Shown: positions 17,458 to 27,201 of the stretch, piece by piece | Numbering within the stretch: the first letter of the stretch is position 1 | How the letters are laid out: every line of letters starts with the position of its first letter | Origin: Phycisphaerae bacterium | Lineage (GTDB): Bacteria; Planctomycetota; Phycisphaerae; SM23-33 | Length of the DNA: 64,000 bases | Assembly (NCBI GenBank): GCA_030745875.1 | Contig: JASLNT010000057.1 | Location: 1 to 64,000, forward strand | Direction: 5' to 3' | The notes under the pieces: model-generated | Databases searched by the model: none | What the model saw: the letters and a program-made list of their open reading frames with translations, nothing else | What the model was told of the DNA's origin: nothing | Position numbers and translations under genes: made by a program

Positions 17458-19601
17458 ATACAACCGCACCAGCCAACCAGGCGCCCCCCCCGCCGGACTG
17501 TCAGTTGGAGTTCGGGCGGCGGACATTCATGCAGATGCTCGGAGCCGGTCTGCTTGTCACAGCCGCAAGCGAAACCGCGCCAGCCCAGCGGGGGCGGTCC
17601 CGGGGCGGAGCCCGAACAGTGGCCGCCAGGCTCCATATCGCCCGCGACGGGAAGATAACGGTAATGACCGGAAAGGTCGAGGTAGGGCAGGGCTCGCGCG
17701 CCCAGATCACACAGGCCGCCGCCGAAGAACTCCGTGTCAGCCCCGACAGCATTACGCTGATAATGGCTGACACATCGCTCGTACCGAACGACGGGATAAC
17801 CGCAGGCAGCCGGACCACGCCTTCGACCATACCGGCCGTTCGCAAAGCCGCCGCAACCGCCCGCGGACTGCTGGTCGACCTGGCCTCGAAGAAATGGAAG
17901 ACCAAACCCGCAGACGCGACCGTCAGGGACGGCGCGGTCACCCATCCCGCATCGAAACAGAAAGTTACGTACGCCCAGTTGGCGGGGGCTTACGACTTGG
18001 CGACCGAATTCAAAAAGCCCGTGTCCGACAACGTAACCGTAACCCCGGTGGACCGGTGGAAAGTGCTCGGAACGTCCGTGCCCAGGCCCAACCGTCGCGA
18101 CATCGTCACCGGAGCCCATCGGTATCCGTCTGACATATCGCTGGAGGGCATGCTGTATGGGAAGGTCCTCAGACCGCCCTCATACGGAGCTAAACTTACG
18201 TCGATTGATCTGTCGGCCGCCAAAGCTCTCAAGGGTGTGACGGTCGTGCGGGATGGGGAATTCGTCGGCTGCGCCGCGGCGACGCTGCACTTGGCGCGGC
18301 GGGGGCTGGCAGCGCTGGAAAGGGGCGCCAAATGGGAATCCGCCACGCACCCGCCAAGCAGCAAACTGTTTTCGCATCTGAAGACCCGCGCCCAGGCCGG
18401 GGGCTCCCGCAGGGGCAGATCGTCCGGCGGGTCGAAGGGCTCGGTAAAAGAAGCTCTAGCCAAAGCGAACAAAACGCTCAGCAAGACATATGAGGTGGCT
18501 TACGTTCAACACGCCCCGATGGAGCCCCGGGCCGCGGTAGCCGAGTGGAAGGACAAGAAGCTCACCGTCTGGACCGGTTCGCAGGCTCCGACGCGCGTGG
18601 CTTCGGATTTGTCGCGGGCGTTTGGGCTGTCTTCCAGGACCGTTCGAGTGATTGTGCCCGACACCGGGGGCGGGTTTGGGGGCAAGCACTCGGGAGATGC
18701 AGCCGTGGAGGCTGCACGCCTTGCCCGCGGCGCCGGGAAGTCTGTTTCCCTGAGGTGGACGCGAAAAGAGGAATTCACCTGGGCGTACTTTCGCCCGGCG
18801 GCGCTTATCGAAATCCAGGGCGGGCTCGATGCAAAAGGAGCCCTCGTCGCGTGGGACTTCACCAGTATCAATCCGGGCGGTTCAGGCGTGGCATGCCCGT
18901 ACGATGTTCCAAACATCAGCGCCAAGTCAATGCGCAGCAGCGCACCGCTTCGCCAGGGCTCCTATCGCTGCCTGGCTACAACGGCCAACAACTTCGCCCG
19001 AGAATGTTTCATGGACGAACTTGCCTCAGCCGCCGGAGTCGATCCGCTGGCGTTCCGCCTGGCGCGCCTGAAAGACCCGCGCCTTCGCGCCGTTTTGATA
19101 GAGGCCGCAAAGAAATTCGACTGGAAGCGCCGCAAAGCCGACCGGCGCGACAATGTGGGTGTCGGGCTCGCCTGCGGACTGGATAAGGGTTCGTTTGTAG
19201 CCGCTTGTGCGGAAGTAGCAGTCGACCGCAAGACAGGCGCAATCGACGTGCGCCTGATATGCGAGGCGTTCGAGTGCGGAGCGATTCAAAACCCGGTCGG
19301 TCTGCTCAAACAGGTTCAGGGCGGAATCATCATGGGGCTGGGTCCGGCGCTGGGGGAGGAAATTCGATTCCAGGACGGTAAGATCATCACCGACAGTTTC
19401 AGCAGTTATCCCGTACCGCGGTTCAAGGACGTCCCCCCGCTCGATATTCACTTGCTGAACCGCCCCGACCTGCCCTCGGTGGGCGGTGGTGAGACGCCGA
19501 TTGTCGTACCAGCCCCAGCCATCGCCAACGCCGTCTTCGATGCTACGGGCATCGCGGTCCGCTCAATGCCTATCCGTAGCGAGGCGTTGCGAAAAGCATG
19601 A
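17454..19601 (+). CDS. Molybdo-hydroxylase catalytic subunit, Tat-exported
   Basis: This 715-residue molybdenum-binding subunit resembles the isoquinoline 1-oxidoreductase beta/aldehyde oxidase group. The twin-arginine signal FGRRTFMQMLGAGLLVTAAS ends near APAQ, so the folded cofactor enzyme is sent to the periplasm. Cofactor-binding motifs are GQGSRAQITQAAAEEL, DTGGGFGGKHSGDAA and the C-terminal GGGETPIVVPAPAIANAV with the active-site Glu. The family oxidises N-heterocycles or aldehydes; the substrate cannot be read from sequence. It is the second gene of a four-gene operon with overlapping ends. Confidence 0.92.
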   Translation: MNTTAPANQAPPPPDCQLEFGRRTFMQMLGAGLLVTAASETAPAQRGRSRGGARTVAARLHIARDGKITVMTGKVEVGQGSRAQITQAAAEELRVSPDSITLIMADTSLVPNDGITAGSRTTPSTIPAVRKAAATARGLLVDLASKKWKTKPADATVRDGAVTHPASKQKVTYAQLAGAYDLATEFKKPVSDNVTVTPVDRWKVLGTSVPRPNRRDIVTGAHRYPSDISLEGMLYGKVLRPPSYGAKLTSIDLSAAKALKGVTVVRDGEFVGCAAATLHLARRGLAALERGAKWESATHPPSSKLFSHLKTRAQAGGSRRGRSSGGSKGSVKEALAKANKTLSKTYEVAYVQHAPMEPRAAVAEWKDKKLTVWTGSQAPTRVASDLSRAFGLSSRTVRVIVPDTGGGFGGKHSGDAAVEAARLARGAGKSVSLRWTRKEEFTWAYFRPAALIEIQGGLDAKGALVAWDFTSINPGGSGVACPYDVPNISAKSMRSSAPLRQGSYRCLATTANNFARECFMDELASAAGVDPLAFRLARLKDPRLRAVLIEAAKKFDWKRRKADRRDNVGVGLACGLDKGSFVAACAEVAVDRKTGAIDVRLICEAFECGAIQNPVGLLKQVQGGIIMGLGPALGEEIRFQDGKIITDSFSSYPVPRFKDVPPLDIHLLNRPDLPSVGGGETPIVVPAPAIANAVFDATGIAVRSMPIRSEALRKA

Positions 19602-20629
19602 ACATACACGCAAGAGCAGCCGAACTGGCGGGCGGTGGCGCCGAGTTCGCCCTGGCGCTGATCCTGGCCACCGAAGGCTCCACGCCCCGCAAGGCGGGCG
19701 TCAAAGCGATCGTCGACAGTCAGGGCGCGATATTCGGTACGCTGGGCGGGGGCTATGTTGAGATCGAGGTCCAGCGTCTGGCGCCTGATGTGTGCGCGAG
19801 CGGCCGCCCTGTCGTACTGGATTTCAATCTGGACGATGTCCATGCGTGCAATGGCGGACCTATTTGCGGCGGGACCGTTCGTGTCCTGCTGGATCCCACC
19901 GCCGCCAAAGACAGCGCTGCTTACGCCCAGGCGGCCGAAGCCCTCAAGTTACGCAAACGGGGAGTTCTTGTTACTGTCTTTCGCGACCGTGACGACCCGG
20001 AAGTTTCCGTTCAGTGGTTCGGTTCCGAGGCAATCGGCGATTGCACCGAATTCCCCGGCGCCGATGTTCTTGAGGCGCGCCTGGCCGGCGAGACCCCGAA
20101 ACTGTTTTCGCAGACCGGTGAAGAGGCGTTTGTCGAGCCGGTGATTCCGCGCCCGCGTCTGCTCATCGCCGGCGGCGGGCACATCGGACGCGCCCTGGCG
20201 CCGCTGACCGTTGGGCTCGGATTCGACGTGACCGTATTGGACGATCGCCCCGAGTTCAGCGATCCAAACCTCTTTGGGGAATCTGTCGCGACGCGATGCG
20301 GGGTTGTTCCCGACGAGATCGCCCGCATCGGTCTGGACGAAGACACTTACGTTGTGATCGTAACTCCCAGCCACAAACACGACGCCGAGGCTCTTCAAGC
20401 CTGCGTCAAATCGAACGCCGCATACGTGGGAATGATAGGCTCGAGACGCAAAGTGGCGCTGATCCGCGAGAGTTTCATCGAATCCGGCCTGGCTGACGAA
20501 GCGGAGCTGGACCGAATGTTCGCCCCGATAGGTCTAGATATCGGAGCTGTCACCGTCGAAGAAATAGCAACCAGCATCGCCGCACAACTCGTCGCCGTCC
20601 GGAGAAAAGGCTCCGCGGTGATGCGATGA
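19598..20629 (+). CDS. XdhC/CoxF-type molybdenum cofactor insertion protein
   Basis: This is a 343-residue maturation factor. The N-terminal domain has ATEGSTPRKAGVKAIV and GGGYVEIEV, with CNGGPICGG near residue 85. The C-terminal Rossmann domain has LLIAGGGHIGRALAPL and YVGMIGSRRKVALI. XdhC proteins bind the molybdenum cofactor, promote its sulfuration and hand it to the apo-hydroxylase. The start overlaps the large-subunit stop (ATGA) and the end overlaps mocA in the same way, so it serves the enzyme encoded upstream. Confidence 0.93.
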   Translation: MNIHARAAELAGGGAEFALALILATEGSTPRKAGVKAIVDSQGAIFGTLGGGYVEIEVQRLAPDVCASGRPVVLDFNLDDVHACNGGPICGGTVRVLLDPTAAKDSAAYAQAAEALKLRKRGVLVTVFRDRDDPEVSVQWFGSEAIGDCTEFPGADVLEARLAGETPKLFSQTGEEAFVEPVIPRPRLLIAGGGHIGRALAPLTVGLGFDVTVLDDRPEFSDPNLFGESVATRCGVVPDEIARIGLDEDTYVVIVTPSHKHDAEALQACVKSNAAYVGMIGSRRKVALIRESFIESGLADEAELDRMFAPIGLDIGAVTVEEIATSIAAQLVAVRRKGSAVMR

Positions 20630-21216
20630 TCTGTGCGATCGTACCGGCTGCGGGCAGGTCCAGCCGGATGGGCGCACAGAAACTCCTCCTGGAGTTTGCG
20701 GGCACGACCGTGATAGGGCATATCGCAGACCAACTGCTCAACAGCACAATCGATGAAATCTGCGTTGTCGTCGGCGACCAGGGCGGTCGCATAGCTGAGG
20801 AGCTCACCGCCCGCAACGTCTCAATCGTCGCAAATCCCAATCCCGACGAAGGCATGTTGTCGTCAGTTCGCTGCGGGCTCAAGGCGTTCGGACCCGACTG
20901 CAGCGCCGTCCTGATTGCGCTCGGGGACCAGCCGACGATATCGACATCGCTGGTGGATCGAATGATTCACGCCTTCGCCGACGCCAAGAAGGGCATTATC
21001 GTGCCCGTTCACGACAGCAGGCGAGGACATCCGCTGCTGTTCAGCGCGAAATATCGAGATGAGATACTGACGCACTACGACGATGTCGGACTCCGGGGCC
21101 TTCTTCGAGCCCACCAGGATGATATCGCAGAACTGCCCGTCGACAGCGACAGCGTTCTGTTAGACATGGACTATCCCGAAGACTATGATCGCATTGTCAA
21201 GAAGCACAAGCCCTAG
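20626..21216 (+). CDS. mocA: Molybdenum cofactor cytidylyltransferase-like protein
   Basis: This is a 196-residue nucleotidyltransferase of the MobA/MocA group. The N-terminal signature is IVPAAGRSSRMGAQKLLLEF. ALGDQPTISTSLV carries the metal-binding Asp and GHPLLFSAKY is typical of MocA. It would add CMP to molybdopterin to give the MCD cofactor used by xanthine-dehydrogenase-type enzymes. It ends the molybdo-hydroxylase operon and begins in an ATGA overlap with xdhC. Confidence 0.88.
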   Translation: MICAIVPAAGRSSRMGAQKLLLEFAGTTVIGHIADQLLNSTIDEICVVVGDQGGRIAEELTARNVSIVANPNPDEGMLSSVRCGLKAFGPDCSAVLIALGDQPTISTSLVDRMIHAFADAKKGIIVPVHDSRRGHPLLFSAKYRDEILTHYDDVGLRGLLRAHQDDIAELPVDSDSVLLDMDYPEDYDRIVKKHKP

Positions 21217-21241
21217 TGATCGTGCAAAGAAGGAATCAGCT

Positions 21242-24200
21242 ATGAAAACACATATCATTGTCGCATTCGCGGTGGTCTTGGGTCTTCTCTCGGCGGCCTG
21301 GGCCCAGGACGCAGATCAGATTCTCTCCGAAACCGGTGTTAAGGGCGGTCTGATCGTACACTTTGGCTGCGGTGACGGGAAACTCACCGCAGCCCTGCGC
21401 GCCGGTGAGAGCTATATAGTTCACGGCTTGGACGCTGACGCCAAGAGCGTATCGGCCGCCCGAAAACACATACGCAAGCTTGGCCTGTACGGGAAAGTGT
21501 CGGCCGAACTGCATTCGGGCGCCAAGTTGCCCTACATTGACAATCTCGTGAACCTGCTGGTGGCTGGCGATCTTGGCGAGGTGACGAACGAGGAGGTGAT
21601 GCGCGTGTTGGCGCCCAATGGCGTTGCCTACGTGCGGTCGGGCGGTAAGTGGTCTAAAACCGTAAAACCGCGCCCCGACGCTCTGGACGACTGGACGCAC
21701 TACCTTCACGACGCCTCGAACCACGCGGTTTCGCAAGACACCGTGGTTGGTCCGCTGCGACATTTCCAATGGGTCGCCGGACCCCGTTACGGCCGACAGC
21801 ACGATCACATGTCCATCGCCAGCGCGATGGTAACCGCCGGCGGGCGCCATTTTGCAATCTTTGACTTCGCCTCACCGATGTCGCCGCAGTTGGCCTCAGA
21901 CCGACGGTTGGTGGCTCGGGATGCGTTTAACGGTGCGTTTCTCTGGCAGCGGTCCATTGCGACGTGGCATGCGCAGATGTTCCGTCTGAAGAGCGGGCCC
22001 GTTCAACTGCCTCGCCGCCTGGTGGCCGCAGGCGATCGCGTATACGTAACGCTGGGCCTGTATGCGCCGGTAACCTGCCTGGATGCTGCCACCGGGAAGA
22101 CCCTCGCCACCTACAAGGGCACGGAGAAAACCGAAGAGCTGATCTACTGCCAGGGCACGCTGCTCCTGCTGATCAACGATACGCCCCGTCCGTTGGCGGC
22201 CCGACCGAAAGACCTTAACTACACATTCCCCGAAGGCCCGAGGCGCGTAGTGGCGGTTAATGCGAAGACCGGCGATCAACTCTGGTCGAAGAAGCTGCCC
22301 AACGCCCTTCCCTCTACGCTTACCGCCGACGCCAAGCGCGTGCTGATCTGCGACGGACAGAGAATCCAGTGTTTCGGGCGGACCGACGGCAAGGAGATCT
22401 GGCGGTCCGAGAAGCTCCCGCGCCGCAAAGTGATACCGTCATTCTACGGGCCCAACGTGTTGATCTACGACGACGTGGTGCTCTATTCGGGGGGAAGTGT
22501 CCAAGCCGGCGAGAAGAATCGGGGAGGGGGCAAGGACACGATGTACGCTCTGTCGGCCGACAGCGGAAGGACGCTCTGGAAAGGCGATCATCCGGAAAGC
22601 GGTTACAAGTCGCCCGAGGACATCTTCGTTATCAACGGGTTGGTCTGGACCACCGAGAATACGCATTCGGGCCATTCGGGCGTCTGGACGGGGCGCGAAC
22701 TGAAAACGGGCAAGGTCCGCAAGCAGTTCCCCCCGGACGTCGAGACCCATTGGTTCCACCACCGTTGCCACCGCGGAAAGGCCACCGTCAAGTACTTCCT
22801 GTCGTCGCGGACGGGTATCGAGTTTGTAGACCCGAAGACCGAACACTGGGAATGCCATCACTGGGTGCGCGGCGCGTGTCTGTATGGCATAATGCCTGCT
22901 AACGGCATGATTTACAATCCGCCGCATCCGTGCGCGTGCTACTTAGAGGCCAAGATGTACGGTTTTAACGCACTGGCTCCGACCAGCCCGACGCGAAAGG
23001 TCCCCCGCAATGTGCCCGCCAAAGGGCGTTTGGAGAAAGGTCCGGCCTACGGGAAGGTTTTCACTCCGAGGACCTCCGACGAAGAGTTGGTGTTGGAATG
23101 GCCGACATATCGCTGTGACCCGGCGCGGAGCGGTTACACCCCGGCGCCTGTCGCCGAGAAGTTAGAGCGGACCTGGAAAACGAAACTGGGGGGCAAGCTG
23201 TCGCCCGTGGTCATCGCCGCCGGCAGGCTGTTTGTCGCATCGGTGGACGAGCACACGGTGCACGCCCTGGACTCCGGTAATGGCAAGAAGCTTTGGAGTT
23301 ATACGACCGGCGGCAGGGTCGATTCACCGCCTACTATTTTCGACGGAGCCGTGCTGTTCGGCTCGCGGGACGGTTACATTTACTCTCTGCGAGCTTCCGA
23401 TGGGCAACTGGCTTGGCGGTTCCGCGCCGCACCGGTCGATCGGCGTATGGGTGCGTTCGATCAGATCGAGTCGGCCTGGCCGGTTTCAGGCAGCGTGTTG
23501 ATTCGCGACGGCGTGCTGTGGTGCGTGGCCGGGCGGTCGATGTTCCTTGACGGCGGCTTGCGGCTGATTCGCCTGGCTCCGAAGACAGGCAAGCTGGTCG
23601 CCGAAGACATACTCGACGACCGCGACCCCGAATCGGGCAAGAACATCCAGGTGCGCTTAAAGGGCCTGAACATGCCCGTCGCCCTTCCGGACGTTCTGTC
23701 GTTCGACGGGAAGTTCGTCTACATGCGATCGCAGCAGTTTGACGACAAGGGCGTTCGCCAGGAGATTGACAACCCGACGATCCAGGCCGGAGCTCGTGGC
23801 CAGGGCCCGCACCTGTTCAGTCCGACCGGATTCCTGGACGGGGTGTGGTGGCATCGTTCGTACTGGATATTCGGCCGCGTGTGGAAGTCAGGCGCCGGAG
23901 GCTACTCCCAAGCCGGACGAGTAGACCCCGCGGGCAAACCGATGGTGTTCAACGACACCGCTATCTACGGTTACGGACGCCTGCCGCAGTACTACCGATG
24001 GACCACGCCGCTGGACTACCATCTGTTCTCGTGCGACAAGATCCCGCAGCGCAAAACCCTCGCCCGGCCCAAGGCCAGGCCCAAATCCGGGAAGGCTCCA
24101 GGCAGGGGTAAGAACAAGAACGCCAAACCAAAGAAAAGACGCGGAACTCTGGGCGCCGTGCCCAGGACGCGATTGGCGATGCACTGGGCCCGATCGACAG

Positions 24201-24514
24201 ATGTCGGCGTCAGGGCGATGGTGCTCGCCGACAAGACGCTCTTTATCGCCGGGCCGCCGGATTTGATCGACGAGACGAAAACGCTGGCTGCATTCGACCA
24301 GCCCGGAACGCAGAAGCTCCTGGCCCGTCAGGCCGCCGCGCTCAAAGGCTCCGAGGGCGCGACCCTGCGGGTGGTGTCGACGGCCGACGGAAAGAAGATC
24401 AGCGAATTGAAGCTCGACTCCGTGCCTGTATTCGACGGTATGTCCGCAGCCGACGGAAGACTCTATATGGCGACGATAGACGGCCATATAATCTGCCTGG
24501 ACTCCGACGAGTAA
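21242..24514 (+). CDS. Secreted PQQ-type beta-propeller with N-terminal methyltransferase-like domain
   Basis: This is a 1090-residue exported protein. A signal peptide (AFAVVLGLLSAAWAQ) comes first. Residues about 27-150 form a SAM-methyltransferase-like Rossmann fold (GGLIVHFGCGDGKLTAAL, then GLDADAKSVSAARKHI and VLAPNGVAYV). The remainder is a PQQ/WD-like eight-bladed propeller with repeated AxDxxxGKxLW blades, interrupted by a second block of blades after about residue 620 and a Lys/Pro-rich insert near 950. AAGGAAT precedes the ATG. Such fusions recur in planctomycetes; their substrate is unknown. Whether the methyltransferase fold is active outside the cytoplasm is doubtful. Confidence 0.85.
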   Translation: MKTHIIVAFAVVLGLLSAAWAQDADQILSETGVKGGLIVHFGCGDGKLTAALRAGESYIVHGLDADAKSVSAARKHIRKLGLYGKVSAELHSGAKLPYIDNLVNLLVAGDLGEVTNEEVMRVLAPNGVAYVRSGGKWSKTVKPRPDALDDWTHYLHDASNHAVSQDTVVGPLRHFQWVAGPRYGRQHDHMSIASAMVTAGGRHFAIFDFASPMSPQLASDRRLVARDAFNGAFLWQRSIATWHAQMFRLKSGPVQLPRRLVAAGDRVYVTLGLYAPVTCLDAATGKTLATYKGTEKTEELIYCQGTLLLLINDTPRPLAARPKDLNYTFPEGPRRVVAVNAKTGDQLWSKKLPNALPSTLTADAKRVLICDGQRIQCFGRTDGKEIWRSEKLPRRKVIPSFYGPNVLIYDDVVLYSGGSVQAGEKNRGGGKDTMYALSADSGRTLWKGDHPESGYKSPEDIFVINGLVWTTENTHSGHSGVWTGRELKTGKVRKQFPPDVETHWFHHRCHRGKATVKYFLSSRTGIEFVDPKTEHWECHHWVRGACLYGIMPANGMIYNPPHPCACYLEAKMYGFNALAPTSPTRKVPRNVPAKGRLEKGPAYGKVFTPRTSDEELVLEWPTYRCDPARSGYTPAPVAEKLERTWKTKLGGKLSPVVIAAGRLFVASVDEHTVHALDSGNGKKLWSYTTGGRVDSPPTIFDGAVLFGSRDGYIYSLRASDGQLAWRFRAAPVDRRMGAFDQIESAWPVSGSVLIRDGVLWCVAGRSMFLDGGLRLIRLAPKTGKLVAEDILDDRDPESGKNIQVRLKGLNMPVALPDVLSFDGKFVYMRSQQFDDKGVRQEIDNPTIQAGARGQGPHLFSPTGFLDGVWWHRSYWIFGRVWKSGAGGYSQAGRVDPAGKPMVFNDTAIYGYGRLPQYYRWTTPLDYHLFSCDKIPQRKTLARPKARPKSGKAPGRGKNKNAKPKKRRGTLGAVPRTRLAMHWARSTDVGVRAMVLADKTLFIAGPPDLIDETKTLAAFDQPGTQKLLARQAAALKGSEGATLRVVSTADGKKISELKLDSVPVFDGMSAADGRLYMATIDGHIICLDSDE

Positions 24515-24531
24515 TTGTTCCGCCCGACGGG

Positions 24532-26667
24532 TTAGGGCGCCAGGCGGATTCGCACGTCCGCCACCGAGTTGCCCACGTCCGCCGATCCGACGAGCAGGGG
24601 GTTGATGTCCAACTCGGTTATGCGCGGGTGGTCCGATACGAGCTGACCGAGGCGGCGGATGCATTCTTCGATACCCTGGACGTCGGCGGCCTCCGTACCG
24701 CGTGCGCCGGTCAGGAGTTCGTAGGCCTTCACGCCTCGCACCATTGAAGCGGCTCGCGGAGCGGTCACCGGAGCCAGTGCGAACGTCACATCTTTGAACA
24801 CCTCGACAAACAGACCGCCCAGACCGAACATGATTATCGGTCCGAATACGTTGTCGCGCTTGGCTCCGAGGATAACTTCCTTTCCCGACGGTATCATCGG
24901 GCGAACTATGGCGCCTATGATCCGCGCTTTGGGCATGATGCGAGCCACGTGCCCCATCATTTCGTCCCAGGCCTGGCGGACGGCTTGGGGTCCGTTCAGG
25001 TCGAGTGCAACGCCCTTTACTTCGAACTTGTGGACGATGTCGGGGCTTACTATGCGCAGGACGGCCGGGCAATTCAGCTCCTTGGCAAACGATGCGGCCT
25101 GGTCGCCGGATGTGCAGAGTCTGTAGGGCGGGACCGGGAAACCGTACGCACCCAGAACGCCCAGGCACTGGTCTTCGCTCATGTATCCCGCGGGCGCCGA
25201 ATTGATAATCGCGCGAGCGGTTCCCGCGTTCACGTCCAACTGTTCCAGCGACGGTTCGGGCGAATCTTTCCATTCGTTGAAAGTGTTGCTGTCGAGCAGG
25301 GCTCCGCAGGCCCATTCGGGCAGGATGTAGTGCGGGATTCTGGCGGCTTGGAGAATATCGATTCCCGCCTGCACGTCTCGCCCTCCCATAAACGAACACG
25401 CCAGCGGTTTGTCGGTTCGTTCGTGCCCGGTGACTACGCATTCGGCGATGGCTTCGATATCGGTCATGGATTGCGGTGTGAGAATGACCAGCGCCTGGTC
25501 GACATTGTCGTCGTCGAGCACTGCTTCGATCGCCGCCGAATACCGATCCGCGCGGGCGTCTCCGATAACGTCTACGGGGTTCTTGATGTTGGCGGCGGCT
25601 GGGAGGGCGGTCTTCAGTCTGTTTGTGGTTTCTTCTCCGAAGCGAGGTATTTCCAGGCCCATGTTTACTGCAGCATCGGTCGCCATTACGCCCGGGCCGC
25701 CCGCGTTGGTTACTATCGCCAGGCGCCTTCCGCGCGGAGGCGGTTGATAAGTCATCATGATCGCGGAATTGAAAAGTTCGTCGATGGTGTCCACACGTAT
25801 TATGCCTGCTTCCTTGAGCACTGCGTCGGCGATTACGTCTTCTCCGGCAAGCGAACCGGTGTGGCTGGCCGCGGCGTCGGCGCCCTGTGGGGTGCGTCCG
25901 GACTTGATCAGCAGGATGGGCTTGGCGCCCGGTCCGCGGGTGATTTCGCGTGCGGCCTCGACGAGCCCCCGCCCGTCGCGGAGTTCTTCGAGGTATATCA
26001 GGATCACGTCGGTTTTCGGGTCTTTGTGGAGGTATCGCATCAGGTCGATGTCGGTTACTCCGGCTTTGTTTCCGAAGCTTACGAACTTCGAGAATCCGAT
26101 GCCCTTGCCCAGTGCGTAGTCCAGAACGGCGGTGCACAGCGCGCCGGACTGGCTGAGGAAGGCGATGCGTCCGGCGGCGGGCATCTTCCGTGCGAACGAC
26201 GCGTTGAGCATTGACGTCGGATCGGTGTTGATGACGCCCAGGCAGTTTGGCCCGATGAGCTTCATGTCGTACTGGTCGCAGATCTCTTTGACTGCGGCCT
26301 CGCGTTTTACGCCCTCTGGCCCGACTTCGCGGAAGCCCGCGGAGATCATGATGATGGATTTGACGCCCTTTTCTCCGCACTGTTGGACAGCTTTGTGGCA
26401 GACGTTGCCCGGATAGACGATAACCGCCTGGTCGATCTCGTCGGGAATGTCGAGCACGTATCGGTAGGCCTTGACCGCGTAGATGCTCCGCTTAAACGGA
26501 GCCACCGGATACAGCACGCCCGTATACCCGCTGGTGAGGATATTGCGGAAGATATCGTTGGGCACAGTGTCGGGAGTGGGCGTAACGCCCAGCACCGCGA
26601 CGCTCTTGGGGTAGAAGATCGTGTCCAACGGATGCGAGTCGGATTTCGGGCCCTGGTCGGTGGTCAT
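24532..26667 (-). CDS. ADP-forming acetyl/acyl-CoA synthetase (fused alpha and beta parts)
   Basis: This 711-residue enzyme converts acyl-CoA, ADP and phosphate to acid, CoA and ATP, a substrate-level phosphorylation step of fermentation. The N-terminal CoA-binding domain begins SVAVLGVTPTPDTVP. The ligase domain has GPNCLGVINTDP, AFLSQSGAL and the phospho-histidine in ASHTGSLAGEDV (about residue 257). The C-terminal ATP-grasp part contains LGAYGFPVPPY, GLGGLFVEVFKDV and ELDINPLLV. The domain order alpha-beta in one chain is common. It is last in a run with acp, glmU-like and nagB genes on this strand. Confidence 0.93.
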   Translation of the reverse strand: MTTDQGPKSDSHPLDTIFYPKSVAVLGVTPTPDTVPNDIFRNILTSGYTGVLYPVAPFKRSIYAVKAYRYVLDIPDEIDQAVIVYPGNVCHKAVQQCGEKGVKSIIMISAGFREVGPEGVKREAAVKEICDQYDMKLIGPNCLGVINTDPTSMLNASFARKMPAAGRIAFLSQSGALCTAVLDYALGKGIGFSKFVSFGNKAGVTDIDLMRYLHKDPKTDVILIYLEELRDGRGLVEAAREITRGPGAKPILLIKSGRTPQGADAAASHTGSLAGEDVIADAVLKEAGIIRVDTIDELFNSAIMMTYQPPPRGRRLAIVTNAGGPGVMATDAAVNMGLEIPRFGEETTNRLKTALPAAANIKNPVDVIGDARADRYSAAIEAVLDDDNVDQALVILTPQSMTDIEAIAECVVTGHERTDKPLACSFMGGRDVQAGIDILQAARIPHYILPEWACGALLDSNTFNEWKDSPEPSLEQLDVNAGTARAIINSAPAGYMSEDQCLGVLGAYGFPVPPYRLCTSGDQAASFAKELNCPAVLRIVSPDIVHKFEVKGVALDLNGPQAVRQAWDEMMGHVARIMPKARIIGAIVRPMIPSGKEVILGAKRDNVFGPIIMFGLGGLFVEVFKDVTFALAPVTAPRAASMVRGVKAYELLTGARGTEAADVQGIEECIRRLGQLVSDHPRITELDINPLLVGSADVGNSVADVRIRLAP

Positions 26668-26744
26668 GGTCTTTGCGTCTCCGGGTGTTGGGAAGGGAGG
26701 CGATCCGCCGCGAGGGCGGGTTTTGTACGGAAGCGTTGGACATT

Positions 26745-26764
26745 AGCGCCGCCTGGGCGGCGCT
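26745..26764. other. Tight GC-rich hairpin
   Basis: AGCGCCGCC and GGCGGCGCT face each other across 2 nt, in the gap after the acyl carrier protein gene. No T tract follows on either strand, so a terminator is possible but not supported. Confidence 0.4.
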
Positions 26765-26879
26765 GCTTCTGGTCGGACATCCAATGCCCTTCCTGCTTCT
26801 TGGTTGCATGGCGCGTCAGGGCGCGCAGTACGGAGCCCGAACGGCGGGTCTGCGGTAAGCTGGTCGGCGCTTGTCTGTG

Positions 26880-27143
26880 CTATTCGGTATCGACCTGAAC
26901 GCCCTGTTCGGCGCACACCCTGGCGATGAACTCCGAGGCCGAACCCACTGTCTCGACCGACAGTGCGGCGTCTTCGTCCATCTCGATCCCGAACTCTTCC
27001 TCGAACATCGCCACCAACTCCACCGACTGGACACTCTCGGCGCCCAGGTCGAAAGTGAAGCTGTGCTCGGCCTGGATCTCGCCCGGATCGATGTTAAGTG
27101 TTTTACCTGTGACCGCCTTGACTCTCTCTTCAACTGTTGCCAA
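26880..27143 (-). CDS. Acyl carrier protein
   Basis: The protein has 87 residues and is acidic. The phosphopantetheine site is DLGAESVQSVELVAMFEEEF: the serine is conserved, but the usual DSL is ESV. The start codon is TTG with AGGAG 8 nt before it; no ATG is available. It lies outside any fatty-acid-synthesis gene cluster, between a GlmU-like gene and an acyl-CoA synthetase, so it may serve a specialised acylation rather than general lipid synthesis. Confidence 0.88.
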   Translation of the reverse strand: MATVEERVKAVTGKTLNIDPGEIQAEHSFTFDLGAESVQSVELVAMFEEEFGIEMDEDAALSVETVGSASEFIARVCAEQGVQVDTE

Positions 27144-27201
27144 CGTTTCGTCTCCTGGTTAAGTACATCGCGCGCGGTTGTTTATGATCGCAACAATGGT
27201 T

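Noticed and set aside
23888..26380. An 830-codon minus-strand frame across the propeller and acyl-CoA synthetase genes
   Set aside because: It is Arg-rich out-of-frame reading of two well-supported genes, typical of high-GC DNA.
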